Assembly: GCA_015501595.1 (NCBI GenBank)
Contig: JADNRX010000005.1
Coordinates: forward strand, 186,001-250,000
Direction of reading: 5' to 3'
Origin: Hymenopellis radicata
Lineage: Eukaryota; Basidiomycota; Agaricomycetes; Agaricales; Physalacriaceae
DNA: 64,000 nucleotides
A program made the translations under genes and the position numbers. The notes beneath the pieces are model-generated. The model saw nothing but the letters and a program-made list of their open reading frames with translations, ran no database searches and was not told the origin of the DNA. Positions 49,249-61,706 of the stretch are shown here, one piece after another (the first letter of the stretch is position 1; each line of letters begins with the position of its first letter).

Positions 49249-52200
49249 ATGAAGTTCAACGACGGGTTTTGGCTCCTGAAGAGCGGTGTCAAACCCTATT
49301 TCGCCCTACAAGTCGTGAAAGCGGAGCCCACGGAAACAGGGTACGATCTGCATGTATCTACACGGCCGATTAGGCATCGAGGAGATACACTAGCAGGTAG
49401 ATTGAGAAAGAACATCCAAAACTGATTCGTTTTGACCCATTTCTTAGGTCCTGTATTCACAATTACTCTGTCCATTGCCCTACAGAAGGAGTCGTCGGTG
49501 TCAAGATCAAACACTTTGCGCGCGATGACCCATCACCCAGTATCCCTCTCTTCCCCGATTCACCTCCGATCCGCAATGTTGAAGTTGGCCGCGACGGAGA
49601 AACCCTTTCTATTTCTTCTGCCGGTCTGACTGCCGTAGTCACTCAGAATCCCTACTCAATATCGTTCAAGTCGCCCAAGCGTGAACTCACTTCTTCGGGT
49701 CAGAAATACGTTGCTCTCTATGATGTTCCCTCCCAGTGGACGCTCGGAACGGCGGCGAATAGTTCTTGCTTGATGACAGATATTGGATCCAATCCCAACC
49801 CAGTGGCCAAACCGGAGACTGTCAGATACCTGAATTCGGAGTTGAACATCTCGCCCGGCGAACTCATCTATGGCTTCGGAGAACAGTTTGGCGCGTTCGT
49901 GAAGAACGGTGAGCGATTGAGCTCTCCACTGACTCAGCAATACTTATGGGCGTCTGTAGGTCAATGCGTCAAGCTCTGGAATCAAGGTACAATTTCCCCA
50001 TCAGAGTCTATACCGCAGAGTCTTTAACAACGTCTTTGTAGATGGTGGAACTTCTAGCGACCAAGCTTATAAATGTGTTCCCTTCTACATCACGAACCGC
50101 AACTATGGTGTCTTCATCAACAATCCGGGAGAGGTAGAGGTCGAAGTTGGAAGCGAGAAAGTGTCTAGAGTGGGGATGTCCGTCGCAGAAAGCAACTTGG
50201 AGTACTTTATCATCTACGGCGAAACGCCGCTCGAGGTATATTGTTTCCATCTCGGTTTGTCTTCTACGTGTTCCTGATGGCCTTTTTCACAGATTTTAGA
50301 ACGGTATACGAGGATGACTGGTCGCCCAGCGTTAGTTGCGGCGTCATCTTTGGTTCGGCATAAAATGACCTTCGTGCAGGCTCCTCCCGAACTGGACTTT
50401 CGGTCTATGGCTTTCCACGTCGTTCCTCACTTCCTATTCGAGCGAGACCGTGTCCGGGTTCTTACAAGGCATGCAACAACGAGACTGTCCAGTTAGAGTC
50501 TTCCATCTCGACTGCTTCTGGATGAAGCAGTACGAATGGTGTGTTTGCCCCCCCCTCTCCTCCTAATCGAGCCTTTCTCTAAATGGTTTCATAAAGGTGT
50601 TCCTTCACTTTCGATCCCGAGAACTTCCCGGATCCTAAAGCCTACCTTTCAGAAATAAAGAGCAAGTACGGCGTTAAGATCTGTCTTTGGAGTACGCGAA
50701 CTTTGCATGTCAGCGAACGGACAACTCATCGTTACTGTAGTCAATCCCTATATTTCTCAGCTTTCTCCGATCTTCCATGAAGGCGCAAAGAACGGCTACT
50801 TCATCAAGCGCAAAGATGGTTCTATTTGGCAGTAAGACCTTTCCTTCTCTAAATTTGTGCTGCTTTCTCGCATTCATATAGGTGGGACTTGTGGCAACCT
50901 GGTAAGTCAACTCACACGTAGGAGTTACGAATATTGACGACGGAATCGTCCAGGACTTGCCGTAGTGGATTTCACTAATCCAGCCGCGGCGAAATGGTAC
51001 GCAGACAAGCTGGTCGCATTGTTGGATCTCGGTGTCGACTGCTTCAAAGTACATTCCTTTCATCGTGTTAGGATCGCTGTGTTTCTCATATTGATTTAGA
51101 CGGATTTCGGTGAACGTATTCCTTATGCTTCTGTTGTTTTCCATGATGGATCGAACCCGATGGACATGCACAATATGTATTCCATCATATACAATGAACT
51201 CGTCTTCAATATCTTGAAAACCCGGTTCGGTGAGGGCGAGGCCGTTCTATTCGCTCGAGCATCGTTCGCCGGCGGACAACGGTATGCTCCTCCAATTCTG
51301 GGTTACCGTTGATTCACTATCGGACAGCTTCCCAGTGCATTGGGGTGGCGACTGTGAGTCGACGTGGGAGGCCATGGCGGAGACGATCCGGGGATGTCTG
51401 TCATTGACGTCGTCCGGATTTGCGTTTGCCTCGCACGATATTGGCGGTTTCGAAGTAAGCTTCCGGCTTTTCGAAAGCGCATAGGGTGCTAAATATTGGT
51501 TATAGGGACATCCGCCACCAGAGATATACCAGCGTTGGGTCGCTTTCGGCCTATTTTCCTCGCATTCTCGTTTGCACGGATCATCATCCTATCGTGTTCC
51601 TTGGCAATACGGCGAAGATGCAGCGAAAACCATGTCGAAATTCTTGAATGCAAAGCATGAATTGATGCCCTACCTGTACCAGCTGGTAGGTCGCCGACAT
51701 TATCACACTGAATGGAAATTGACATGGCACACTATAGGCTATTGAGTCGAACTCGACAGGCGCCCCCATCCAACGCGCCATGTTCATCGAGTTCCCTCAA
51801 GACCGGACCACACATCATCTGGATCAGCAATATATGTTGGGGCCGTCTTTGCTAGTGGCGCCGGTTTTCGTCCCCCTCGGACAGGAGACGGAATACTACA
51901 TTCCTGCAGGGAAATGGACATATTATTGGGACCAGTCGAGACTCGTCGAAGGCCCTACTTGGATCCATGAACACGTTCCGCTCGATGAGATTCCGGTTTG
52001 GATACGTCCGGGGACGGTTCTGTGCATAGGACCTAAAGCAATTGGTCGCCCTGACTATGAGTATGGCCAGAACGCGTCGATTCACGCGTACGGTCTTGTA
52101 GATGGTCAGGTCGCTACAGTCAAGATCCCTCCGCAAAAGGGAATCAAGCCCGTTGCTGTGCTCAAGGTTGTAAATGAGGGTAACAGTTTCAGCCTGTCCG

Positions 52201-52352
52201 TCACTGAAGGCAGTTGTGAATTGAGTTTCTTGGGTGTGCATGGGACTGGTGTCATACAACAGATTTCAGGAGGTGAGAAGGTCGAAGAGAGTAGCGGGTA
52301 CGTGGGGATCAAATTGGTTGGCAATCCGAAGGAGGTGAAGTGTGTCTTTTGA
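49249..52352 (+). CDS. GH31 glycosidase, alpha-xylosidase type (YicI-like), intracellular
   Basis: Cleaves terminal alpha-xylosyl or alpha-glucosyl units. Starts [20 protein letters not shown] with no signal peptide. The N-terminal galactose-mutarotase-like part holds [10 protein letters not shown]. The catalytic barrel includes [30 protein letters not shown] and the nucleophile aspartate in [11 protein letters not shown], the variant found in alpha-xylosidases, with the acid/base aspartate in SHDIGGFEG. The C-terminal parts ([24 protein letters not shown]) are standard. About 15 introns; length about 770. It ends NPKEVKCVF. The KTDFGE motif favours xyloglucan-derived substrates. Confidence 0.92.
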
Positions 52353-52437
52353 TATTGAGTCGCCGGAAATGTGTATTAAATAGAACAGAAATGTAAAGTC
52401 CTGCGTTGTCGCAGCAAGGAGATATGTTGTACGGTGG

Positions 52438-52768
52438 TCATGAATCATCATCGTAGAAGGCCCTGATAGCTGCTTCCTGTTTGGCGCGCCGAACTTTGGA
52501 CGCTTCGCGATTTTTGTCATGACGGGCTACGCGCTGCGAACTAGTTAGACATGTCATGACAACGGGTGAGTACACACCTCTTTTCGTAAGCAAGCGTTGA
52601 GCTCGTTCTTCTGACGATTACAACCGCCCGTCATTTTGGCGACGAAATTGAGGTGACAGTCATCCAGGGCCTGAATGAAATCTCTACAGACTGTTTCTAA
52701 TGAATGAATCGATTCAGCAACAAAAATGATGGCGAACTTAGTTTCTTGTCGGATAGTTGTGGATGCAT
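52438..52768 (-). CDS. CMC2: COX assembly mitochondrial protein CMC2-like (twin CX9C)
   Basis: Small intermembrane-space protein of complex IV biogenesis. Exon 1 is MHPQLSDKKL. Splicing at 52691-52736 or so gives the first CX9C helix (CRDFIQALDDC), then CHLNFVAKMTGG and the second CX9C helix (CNRQKNELNAC). A further intron lies before RVARHDKNREAS and the basic tail ending YDDDS. The MHP start and cysteine spacing match CMC2/Cmc1-type proteins imported by Mia40 oxidation. Start codons of this gene and REX4 are 69 bases apart and divergent. Confidence 0.9.
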
Positions 52769-52837
52769 CTGGTCAAGAGCAGCTGGCAGTTCCCGAGAGC
52801 TGGATCTCGTTTGAAAATGAATTACATAATTAACACT

Positions 52838-54062
52838 ATGGCTGATCGACCTCTGAAAAAACCACCATCTAGTAATTGGCTTGCTCTCCAAAAGGTGCTA
52901 TTCTCTGTCTTCTCGTTACAGCGGGATCCTGAGCATTCTTAGACCTTACCCAAGGCATCGTCATCTAAAGATAAAGACGACAAGCATGCAAAGAAACGCA
53001 GAAAACTTGATAATGGACGCTCGGAGCGTTCAGCAAGCGTCAATTCCTTTGCGGCTCTAGAGCTACCAGAAGCGGAGGAGCCTGTAGCGTCGACGTCCGA
53101 TCTAAAAAATGGGGAATCTCTAAGCTCTCTCCGCAAAATGGTGGCTGGCGAACTGGCCTACACCGACGCCCAAAAACTGTAGGCTATTCTATGTATTATG
53201 CCGCACTCATTGACTTTGCTAAGCCCAGGAAAATACTTGGCCATTGATTGTGAGATGGTGGGAGTTGGAATCGAAGGAGCAGAGTCTTCATTGGCACGCG
53301 TAACACTTGTCAACTTCTATGGCGCGGTACAGATGGATGAGTTTGTTCGGCAACGAGAGCGGGTCGTAGATTATCGGACCAGATACAGTGGTATTCGGGA
53401 ATCAGACATGTTTAAAGGTGCGTCGTGTAACATGGAGTATGTCATGACCGCTTATGGGTGCCTATTCAGCGAAGCCATTTGAACAAGTTCAGAAACGCGT
53501 CGCCGAATTATTAGAGGATCGTATATTAGTAGGACACGCGGTGCACAATGATTTGAAGGTGAGGGAATATTTGGTTTTCCTCCATTGACCGCTGAATGCC
53601 TGTACAGGTCCTCTTACTCTCACATCCTCGGCATCAAACAAGAGATACACAATATTACGCGGGTAAATTCAAAGTCACCAAGAGCCGGTTTGTAGCTCTG
53701 CGGAACATTGTGCAACAGGAGCTCGGGATAGCGATACAGGACGGAGAACATTCGAGTGTATGTCATACTTCCGGGCCGTAGAGCATTAACTCACGATATG
53801 GCAGCTGACAGATGCTCGCGCAACCATGGCCGTATATCGTGTACATCGAAAGGAGTGGGAGAAAGGCACGAAACAACAGGCTCCTAGTAAGAAAAGAAAA
53901 AAGCCCGACGCCAACGACGAGCCAGAAGAATTCCCGGGTGGTGGGCGTAAAGGTGTCAGCTCGGGGCTATCTACGGTTGTCAAGCGCGATACGAGAGAAC
54001 CTGACAAGAAATCTTGGTGGAAAGAGCTGGGAGCTGGGCCCAAGGGGAGCGTTCGGCTGTAG
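52838..54062 (+). CDS. REX4: RNA exonuclease REX4-like (DEDDh family)
   Basis: 3'-5' exonuclease of nucleolar pre-rRNA processing. Starts [19 protein letters not shown] and continues with a Lys-rich, basic stretch ([15 protein letters not shown]), a nuclear/nucleolar signal. The exonuclease domain carries Exo I ([13 protein letters not shown]), Exo II ([19 protein letters not shown]) and Exo III ([15 protein letters not shown]). It ends with a basic tail ([14 protein letters not shown]) and KGSVRL at 54062. Five introns of about 50 bases. REX4 and close ISG20-type relatives share this layout; length near 325 fits REX4. Confidence 0.92.
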
Positions 54063-54361
54063 TACTTTATGAGTAAATATTATATGTGTCTCACGGCTCT
54101 GGGACTGCATGAGAATCATGGTGCGAAAGGTAAGGAAACCTGGTAAGCCCTTGAAGTAACAGGAGGTCTACGATTGAACGGCCGCATATATAGAGCCTGA
54201 TTTGAGATTTTTGGTGGCTCATGACCCACACTGCGTGGCTGAATTCGCCACAGACTTATAATAAGCACATGAGCCTTTTTGGTTGGGGTGAGCTGCCCCG
54301 AGTAGTGGCAATCGCTTATTATACTTTTCCACCTTGCTCTGTCACTCTCCTTCCAACAATC

Positions 54362-57121
54362 ATGTCCTTCGTGCCCAACCAGTTTGACGACGTATCCATC
54401 GCCACCATCCGTGCGCTAGCCGCCGATGTCGTTGCAAAGGCCAACTCTGGTCATCCGGGTACGTTTTCTTGTTTATCTCGTCCATCTCGTCGTAATCGTC
54501 GGCCTAGGCGCTCCGATGGGCATGGCTCCCGTAGCCCACGTCCTGTTCTCTCGGTATGTTTCGCGATTTTGCCTTTCGATATTACTTGACCTGTACAATA
54601 GATTTTTCAATGCCAACCCGAAAGACTCCAAGTGGTACAACCGGGATCGATTTGTGCTTTCCAACGGGTTCGTCATTTTCGTTTCTCACATTGGATTGCA
54701 TACTGATTACCGAATTACCGACAGACATGCGTGTGTATATGTTATTTCGTCGTGAACAGTCTACTGATTTCATTCAGCTGCGCTCTTCAATATGTCCTCC
54801 TCCACTTGATGGGATACAAATTGACCATGGACGACCTCAAGGCTTTCCGCCAGATTGACTCCAAAACTCCTGGTCACCCGGAGTTCGGACACACTGATGG
54901 TTTGTCCCGATTCTATTCGCTGGGCAACCAATTGATCTTTGACAGGCATTGAGGTCACGACGGGTCCCTTGGGACAAGGTTTCGCGAACGCTGTCGGTCT
55001 GGCCATTGCACAGGAACATATGGGCGCGGTCTACAACAAGGACGGCTTCGAATTGATCAACAACTTCACGTACGGTGCGTACATCCTCAAGGAATTAATA
55101 TTCGCGTTGTAACTTTTAAATTAGTCTTCACTGGTGATGGCTGTCTCATGGAGGGTGTCGCTAGCGAGGCTGCCAGTCTTGCTGGTCACTTGCAGCTGGG
55201 AAATCTGATTGTCGTAAGTGTCTTTATCGCTAATGCAATACATCATCTCAACGCTTTACTAGATATATGACGACAACCGTAAGCATGTCCGAGGCTTAGA
55301 TGATTTCGTTTGCTCACAATCTACAACTCGATAGACATCTCTATTGATGGTGACACCGCTGTCGCATTTACCGAAAACGTTGAACAGCGTTTCTTGTCTT
55401 ATGGTTGGCAGGTGCTCCACGTCGACAACGGTGACAGGTAACTGTGCTGAGAATCTAGAAGACGCGTTCTGATGAAGATTAGTGATTTGGCTGCTATCTA
55501 CGATTCGATCGCTGCTGCTAAGGCCGATACCAGCAAGCCTACCATTATTAGGCTGAAGACCACCATTGGTTTCGGTTCGAAGCTCCAGGGGACCCATGGC
55601 GTCCACGGTGCTCGTATGTCTTTCCTGCCATATACTACAACTCTGCTTAATATCGCTGCTTAGCCTTGAAGGCCGACGATATCGCCGCCTTGAAGACCAA
55701 GTTCAACCTCCCTGCCGACCAAAGCTTCTACGTCCCTCAGGAGACCTACGCGGCGTACTCTGAGATTGGCACCCGTGGTGCTGCTCTTGAGGAGAAGTGG
55801 ACCGCCCTTTTGGCTGAGTATGGAAAGAAGTACCCCAAAGAGCATGCCGAACTCACCCGCCGTATCGCTGGCAAGCTCCCTGATGGATGGGAGAAGACTC
55901 TTCCTGTCTATAAACCCACCGATGCCGCTCAAGCATCTCGAAAGCTATCTGAAATCTGCTTAACCTCTATCATTCCCGGTCTTCCTGAGTTGATTGGTGG
56001 CTCTGCCGATTTGACTGGCAGCAACTTGACCAAGGTCAAGGGTTCCGTTGACTTCCAGCACCCAAGCACAGGACTTGGTAATTATTCTGGCACTTATATT
56101 CGGTATGGTGTCCGCGAGCACGCTATGGGCGCCATTGCCAACGGCTTGTCCGCATATGGTGGTATCATACCCTTCGTCGCTACATTCTTGGTAAGTGTTC
56201 TATGTCATTGGATTGGCCAGCCTTCTAAATTTTGATTCTAGAACTTCGTTTCATATGCTGCTGGTGCTGTCAGGTTGTCCGCTCTCAGTGGTCACCCCGT
56301 CATCTGGGTTGGTGAGTGGATTATGTATCCACTCGCGTAGATTCACCGACTAATGTTGCAACAGCTACCCACGATTCCATTGGCCTCGGCGAAGATGGAC
56401 CCACTCACCAGCCGGTTGAGACCGCGATCCACTTCCGTGCTACACCCAACCTCGCGTTTTGGCGCACTGCTGACGGTAACGAGACTTCGGCCGCATACTA
56501 CTGGGCAATCACCGCCAAACGCACACCTTCTATTCTCTCTCTCTCTCGTCAAAATCTGCCCAACCTCGAGGGTTCAACGATTGAGAAGGCCCTCAAGGGT
56601 GGATATGTTGTGCATGAGGAGACTGGGGAGGACCTCACAATTGTCAGCTCTGGAAGTGAAGTCTCCATCGCCCTGGAGGCGGCGACCAAGCTCAAGGCTG
56701 AGGGTGTCAAGACCCGTGTTGTATCCCTGCCTTGCTGGCTCGTATTCGACCAACAGTCTGAAGAGTACAAGCTGAGCGTCTTGAGGAGTGGTGCACCCAT
56801 CCTCTCGTTGGAGGCACTCTCGACGGTTGGATGGCAGAAGTACAGTCATGAGGTATGTTGATATTTATACAAGATCGAACGGTCCTAACATTTGCGGGAT
56901 GCAGCAATACGGATTGCCTTCATGGGGTGCTTCTGGTCCATACCTCAAGGTGTATGAGAAGTTTGGTATCACTGGTTCCAGTATGTCGTTTCAACTGTGT
57001 CGGATTTCAGTTTTCTAATGCTTGTGTAGACATCGCATCTGTGGGCAAGAAGGTTGTCGACTTTTACAAGAAGAAGGGTGGCGAAGTTGTATCGCCCCTC
57101 GTCAAGGCATTCACGTTGTAA
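54362..57121 (+). CDS. TKL1: Transketolase (pentose phosphate pathway)
   Basis: ThDP- and divalent-metal-dependent transfer of two-carbon units. Starts [20 protein letters not shown] and shows [27 protein letters not shown], the ThDP motif [16 protein letters not shown] with LIVIYDDN, and the second-domain signature YVREHAMG-type text ([16 protein letters not shown]). It also has [16 protein letters not shown] and the C-terminal domain ([13 protein letters not shown]). About ten introns are concentrated in the first half. It ends [10 protein letters not shown]. Length about 685 is normal; cytosolic. Confidence 0.96.
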
Positions 57122-57293
57122 TCGCTTGGTCAGTTTGTATATAGAGAAGTCAATATAATAGAATGTAGATTATACCAAATGATGACCAGTGTTTCTGCGA
57201 GCACTTTGACGAAATGAACAACACGGCGGCTCTGATTGGTTCGTGCCAAAGAAAGTCTAGATTGAGGACGAGATTATACTGGAGTATTAATGC

Positions 57294-57825
57294 CTATTTC
57301 CTCTTGACGGTCAAGTTGTCCCAGTACACCTTCTCCTGATCTTCTGCAGCGACGTTCTCGACATGGGGGGCGAGGTAGCGGATATCCTGAGTAAAGGTTA
57401 CAGCGAAGCAAAAAGTTGGACATGACAAGACGGACCTCCTCAGGTTTCGTCCACTGCTCCTTGGGGAGAGGCTTGTGAAGTACGCTGGCCTGGCAGGCGC
57501 GTTTGATGCGGTATGCACGGTCATACTGCTCTGCAGGAGTAAGACGCTTTATGGCCTGTATATATGGATTGAATAGGACTGAGATTTCGGAGAGACGGCT
57601 GTGCGTACGCGCTGAACATCCTCGCGCTCCTCGATGACTAGAAGGAGAGGGTAAGGACCACCTGGCAGGATAGCAAGGAGACGTACGAAGGTCGTCGTAC
57701 TTGAATCCGTATTTGCGGTAACCTTGGGCCTCCGTGTACCATTTAGCAATGGGGACGACCCATTTGGAAAGGGTCTTTGAGGAGTTGACCAAAGGTGCGA
57801 GCGACACGCTTAATGGGCCGAACAT
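57294..57825 (-). CDS. QCR7: Cytochrome bc1 complex subunit 7 (QCR7)
   Basis: Matrix-facing 14-kDa subunit of complex III. Starts MFGPLSVSLAPLVNSSKTLS and continues YTEAQGYRKYGFKYDDL, then EEREDVQRALKRLTPAEQYD, RAYRIKRACQASVLHK, PLPKEQWTKPEED and IRYLAPHVENVAAEDQE, ending NLTVKRK at 57294. Three introns. The K-Y-G-x-x-Y-D-D-L and L-P-x-x-x-W-T-K motifs are typical. The start is 147 bases from the divergent nucleoside diphosphate kinase start. Confidence 0.95.
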
Positions 57826-57972
57826 GGTGGGGAATGTGGTGGACGGTGAGCGAGAGGATGCCGGGCTATCCCGACCTGTTTGGTCATGTTGACTGGCGAT
57901 GGTATAAAGTGTATCGATCCAGCATCTCTCTCTTAGACTCTTACTCTTTTCTTTGCTCGAATAATAACCGCC

Positions 57973-58651
57973 ATGTCTGTCCAAGAACGCACCTACATCA
58001 TGATCAAGGTAAATCGCATCTTTCCCCGTCTCTTTGCGCGTCGTAACCATCGTTTACGCCATCGTACAGCCCGACGGCGTCCAGCGCAACCTCGTCGGCA
58101 AGATCATTGCCCGTTTCGAGGAGCGTGGCTTCAAGCTTATCGCTCTCAAGCTCGTCCAGCCTACCCCGAGCATCTCGAGAAACGTACGCTTTTGGCGACC
58201 CTGTTCCCTAACTGATCACTCACCGCCATCATCAGACTACGCTGATCTCAAGGGCAAGCCTTTCTTCCCTGGTCTTATCAAATACATGGCCTCTGGTCCC
58301 GTCGTCGCGATGGTCTGGCAAGGCCTTGATGCCGTCAAGACTGGCCGTGTCATGCTCGGTGCTACCAACCCCCTCCAATCCCTGTTGGTACGCGTCTCTA
58401 TTGCTCACAGATGCCGATCCTCGTCTCATCTGTGTCCTATAGGCTCCATCCGTGGCGACTTCTGCCTCGCTGTCGGCCGCAACATCTGCCACGGCTCTGA
58501 CGCTGTCGAGAGCGCCGAAAAGGAGATTGCTCTGTACGTCCGGCAACAAGCGACTGTTTGACGCGTTACTGAACCCCTTTTCCCCTGTAGCTGGTTCCCA
58601 GAGGGTGTTGTCCAGTACACCAGCGCGATGGAGAACTGGATCTTCGAGTAA
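57973..58651 (+). CDS. YNK1: Nucleoside diphosphate kinase
   Basis: Balances nucleoside triphosphate pools through a phosphohistidine. Exon 1 is [12 protein letters not shown]; then [55 protein letters not shown] and the active-site histidine in [11 protein letters not shown], ending [11 protein letters not shown]. Introns at 58012-58069, about 58184-58236 and 58534-58590. Between GATNPLQS and IRGDFCL the expected intron (GTACGC...CTATAG, 58390-58441) shifts the frame by one base, so this border is unresolved. Length near 150 residues. Confidence 0.93.
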
Positions 58652-58987
58652 AAGCAGAATCTTAAAGTTAGAAGTGTAAAAGCACTGTACATACCAATTG
58701 GATTTCATAACGGATTAACAATGTATACACGGACGCAAGATTGTTCTTGTCCATTCAAGAGTGAGTTGGGTATTTTGTAATTGTAATATTTTGTGGCTTA
58801 ACGCTAACAATGGTCACAGCCAAGGGTCGCGAGCTTTGTTCAGTGGCGCTATTCCATTGTTCGCCATAATAAGTCCACAGTCTGAAATCGTCCCTGGCCT
58901 TTGACCATCGCAGCGTCGCTATAAAAGACCGTACTTTGCGTGGACCGATGCCCACACAACCCCACTTCGACGACCCGCCCTACAACC
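58652..58987. other. Intergenic
   Basis: About 0.34 kb of AT-rich 3' flank and promoter. Nothing specific is visible. Confidence 0.35.
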
Positions 58988-60872
58988 ATGGGAGACATAG
59001 ACTGTTGGGGATCCTTCATCCCGATGGGCAATCCCAGCCTCCGCAGAATGGATTTTCTTCTATTCCAACCATTCATGAAAGTAGGACGCGATCCATTGTG
59101 TAATACTTTCACCTACAATTCCAAGTACGTCAGTAAGTAACGTTCCGGACTCAGTACCTTCTTGAAGACACTCATGAGCGTCCTGCAGGCAAAGAGCACT
59201 TTGTCGTTAGATGGTCAGGCGACGATAACATACTTATCTGGGATCTATCCTCTAATGGACATGGGTAAGCAATCTCTGACAGGAAGATGTCCACATCCTC
59301 AGTTCTCCTTAGGTCGACGGCGTAAAGCTTCAAAAAGATGAATACCGATCGCTGCGCGATGGTCAAGAAATTTCGTTTGGACGCGACGGACGCGAATACG
59401 GTAAGTTTGGTACACCGAACCACCAACGAACAACTAATTCTGTGTGTCAGTGTACACTTTCCGCGTCGGAGATATCGTCAAGGCGCGTAGTGCCTACAAG
59501 GACTACGAAATCATCTGCCTTCTTGGGCGGGGCGGCTTCGGGGAGGTGAAGAAAGCTCTGAACAAGAAGACCGGCGGCTTCGTTGCCATCAAGGTGATCA
59601 AGTTGAACAAACATGTTCAACTTGATGGCGAGACGTCGAGGGAGGCTATTTCGCGAGAAATAGAAATTCTCAAGGCGGCACAGCATCCTAACATTGTGAC
59701 ACTCGAGAACACGTATGCCGAGTGCGACAAAATTAGTACGTGTCCTAGTTGTCTTGGTGTTTTGAGGCACTAACAGGTTAATAGGCGTCGTGCTTGAGTA
59801 CGTCAACGGAGGTGACCTGCATCATTTCATGCACAATACTCGCGATGTTGTGGACGAACCAATGGCGCAACACCTCATGTTTCAATTGTGTGATGCTCTT
59901 TATGTGAGAGAAATGCCTTGCTGTCAGTCGAAGACAAAAGACTTACCCTTGTAACAGTATCTTCATTCCTGCAATATTGCCCATCGAGATCTCAAACCTT
60001 CCGTAAGACTCGTTGTCTTGTTTGCGTATCATCCGCGCTCACATATCATTTCAAGAATATCTTGTTGACAAGGGAAAACCCGCCCTTCCTCAAGCTTGCG
60101 GACTTTGGTTTAGCGAAAGTGGTAAATTCTACCGTCACGCTGTTTAAAGCAAGTAGCGTCATGACTGTTCTCTGGCGATGAGCTTACTCTTTATCGCAGT
60201 CAGCATTTCTGGGCACGAGAGCCTTCATGGCGCCAGAAGTTTTTCAAAACGCTCCGTATACCCCTCTCATCGACAGTTGGAGCGTTGGAATGATCGTATT
60301 TTACCTGTACGTCGGCTTCAAGTTGTGTATGCGGGTCATTATTGATATATATTATCAGGTTTACCTACGACTCTATGGTGCCCGACGTTAACCCAAGTTC
60401 CGCCTCCGGTTACTTCAACGTCTTGCAAAGGGACTACATCTACATTCAAACCTACACGCCGTACATCTTGGATTCATTCGACACCCGCTACCGCAGGCTG
60501 AGCGCAGCAGGTGCGGTTCTATTTCAAGTGCACCGTTGCTTCTTGTTGATCTTGCTGGCAGCTCGCCATTTTGTGCGCCAACTCCTCCAGGTTGATCCCG
60601 AGAAGAGAATGCCCATTACGGGCACCATGGTGCACAGCTGGTTTCTAGGATATCAGCCCGTTTACGCGTGGAATGCAGACAAAGAAATCGTCAAGAAGAG
60701 AGACCTGCTCCCGCTCAATGAGGGCAACGAACGTGTTTGTCTGCCGTTCGCTAGACGAGAGATTGTTGGTCCAGACAACGGTTTTTTTAAGGAGGCGGAT
60801 AGTGCTTTGGCTGGTGACATTGCAGAGATGCTAAGCGAACTAGAGGAGAGGGACAATGTTGCCGAAGCCTAG
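58988..60872 (+). CDS. FHA-domain CAMK-type protein kinase, Rad53/Chk2/Dun1-like
   Basis: DNA-damage checkpoint-type kinase. The N-terminal FHA domain shows FMKVGRDPLCN, KEHFVVRWSGDDN, IWDLSSNG and GQEISFGRDG. The kinase domain carries the glycine loop GRGGFGEVKKA, AIKVIKLNKH, EILKAAQHPNIV, the catalytic HRDLKPSN, DFGLAKVV and MAPEVFQNAP. The C-lobe ends with ARHFVRQLLQVDPEKRMPIT. It stops after DNVAEA at 60872. About nine introns. Without the SQ/TQ cluster and second FHA of Rad53 it is closer to Cds1/Dun1 in size. Its 3' end is part of a block duplicated at 63098. Confidence 0.88.
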
Positions 60873-61109
60873 TAGTATTGATTATTGCTTATGACTCCAA
60901 CCTTGTGACGAACACAATGAAGTCTTCATGAATACCCTCGATTGATCTTGCGATAAGGAAAGAGTTTTTCATCTCAAATCGCCTGAAGCACTATGCCGCC
61001 ATCATCTGTTTGCCAACGCCGATACTATTACCATGCATGATATCCCCCATCAACGAGAATACTGTGAAAGTGAGTAAACCTGTTGATATCACGCCGCAAG
61101 CGACTCACT
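60599..61109. repeat. Segmental direct repeat, copy 1 (kinase 3' end + SDR last exon)
   Basis: Nearly identical to 63098-63611. It contains the last kinase codons on the plus strand. On the minus strand it has an orphan last exon and intron of a short-chain dehydrogenase, intact to DILVDGGYHAW and TAA but with no gene upstream. The left edge is at CGAGAAGAG; the right edge is at CGACTCACT, next to the SDR splice donor. Confidence 0.85.
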
Positions 61110-61380
61110 TCGGAGGCGGACAAGTGAAGAGATGACGGAAGCGGCGTCGGACGATGAGCGGGAGGATTGATCTTATGCCGATTTGGATCACGAAATAGCA
61201 ACGAATTGGCGGGAGACTCAGCCTCAGGAGCGTCGGATTGATGGGCGGGCAACGATAACACGTTGATCACGCAATAATAACGGCTAGCGGGATCTCTAGA
61301 CTCAAACAAATCCCGCCATAGTCCCCGGTGGTACGTTGAGCAAGCTACATATGCTAAAATATGTGCTAGGTGTAATAACA

Positions 61381-61443
61381 ACTTAACCCACCTAGTTAGG
61401 TGGTCACCTGGTTATGCGGACCACCTAAGTAAGTGAGTTAAGT
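61381..61443. repeat. Near-perfect hairpin, 25-nt arms
   Basis: Left arm 61381-61405 and right arm 61419-61443 are complementary with about three mismatches; the loop is 13 bases. Arms centre on TTAGGTGGTC/GACCACCTAA. It lies in the inserted segment near its left end and could be a small foldback element. Confidence 0.7.
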
Positions 61444-61706
61444 GGGAAGTGTTGGTGCTGCTTTCTCCGGTCCCCATGATGCAGTCGAGACATCTTAGCA
61501 CGTTTATCAACTGAGAGAATACTGACGGTGACAAACGGTGCTGGATAGAGTCTTAGACGTCGGCTCTTCGTTCTTGCGCCACATCCAATGCAGCGGTTCG
61601 GAACGGTGATGAATGGGCTCTCGACGTCGTCTCCCTAGCCCTGAAACGAGCACAAGATTCCCATGCGCTGTGTCTCCCGCCACCCACTTCTCTATTTCTC
61701 ATATCT

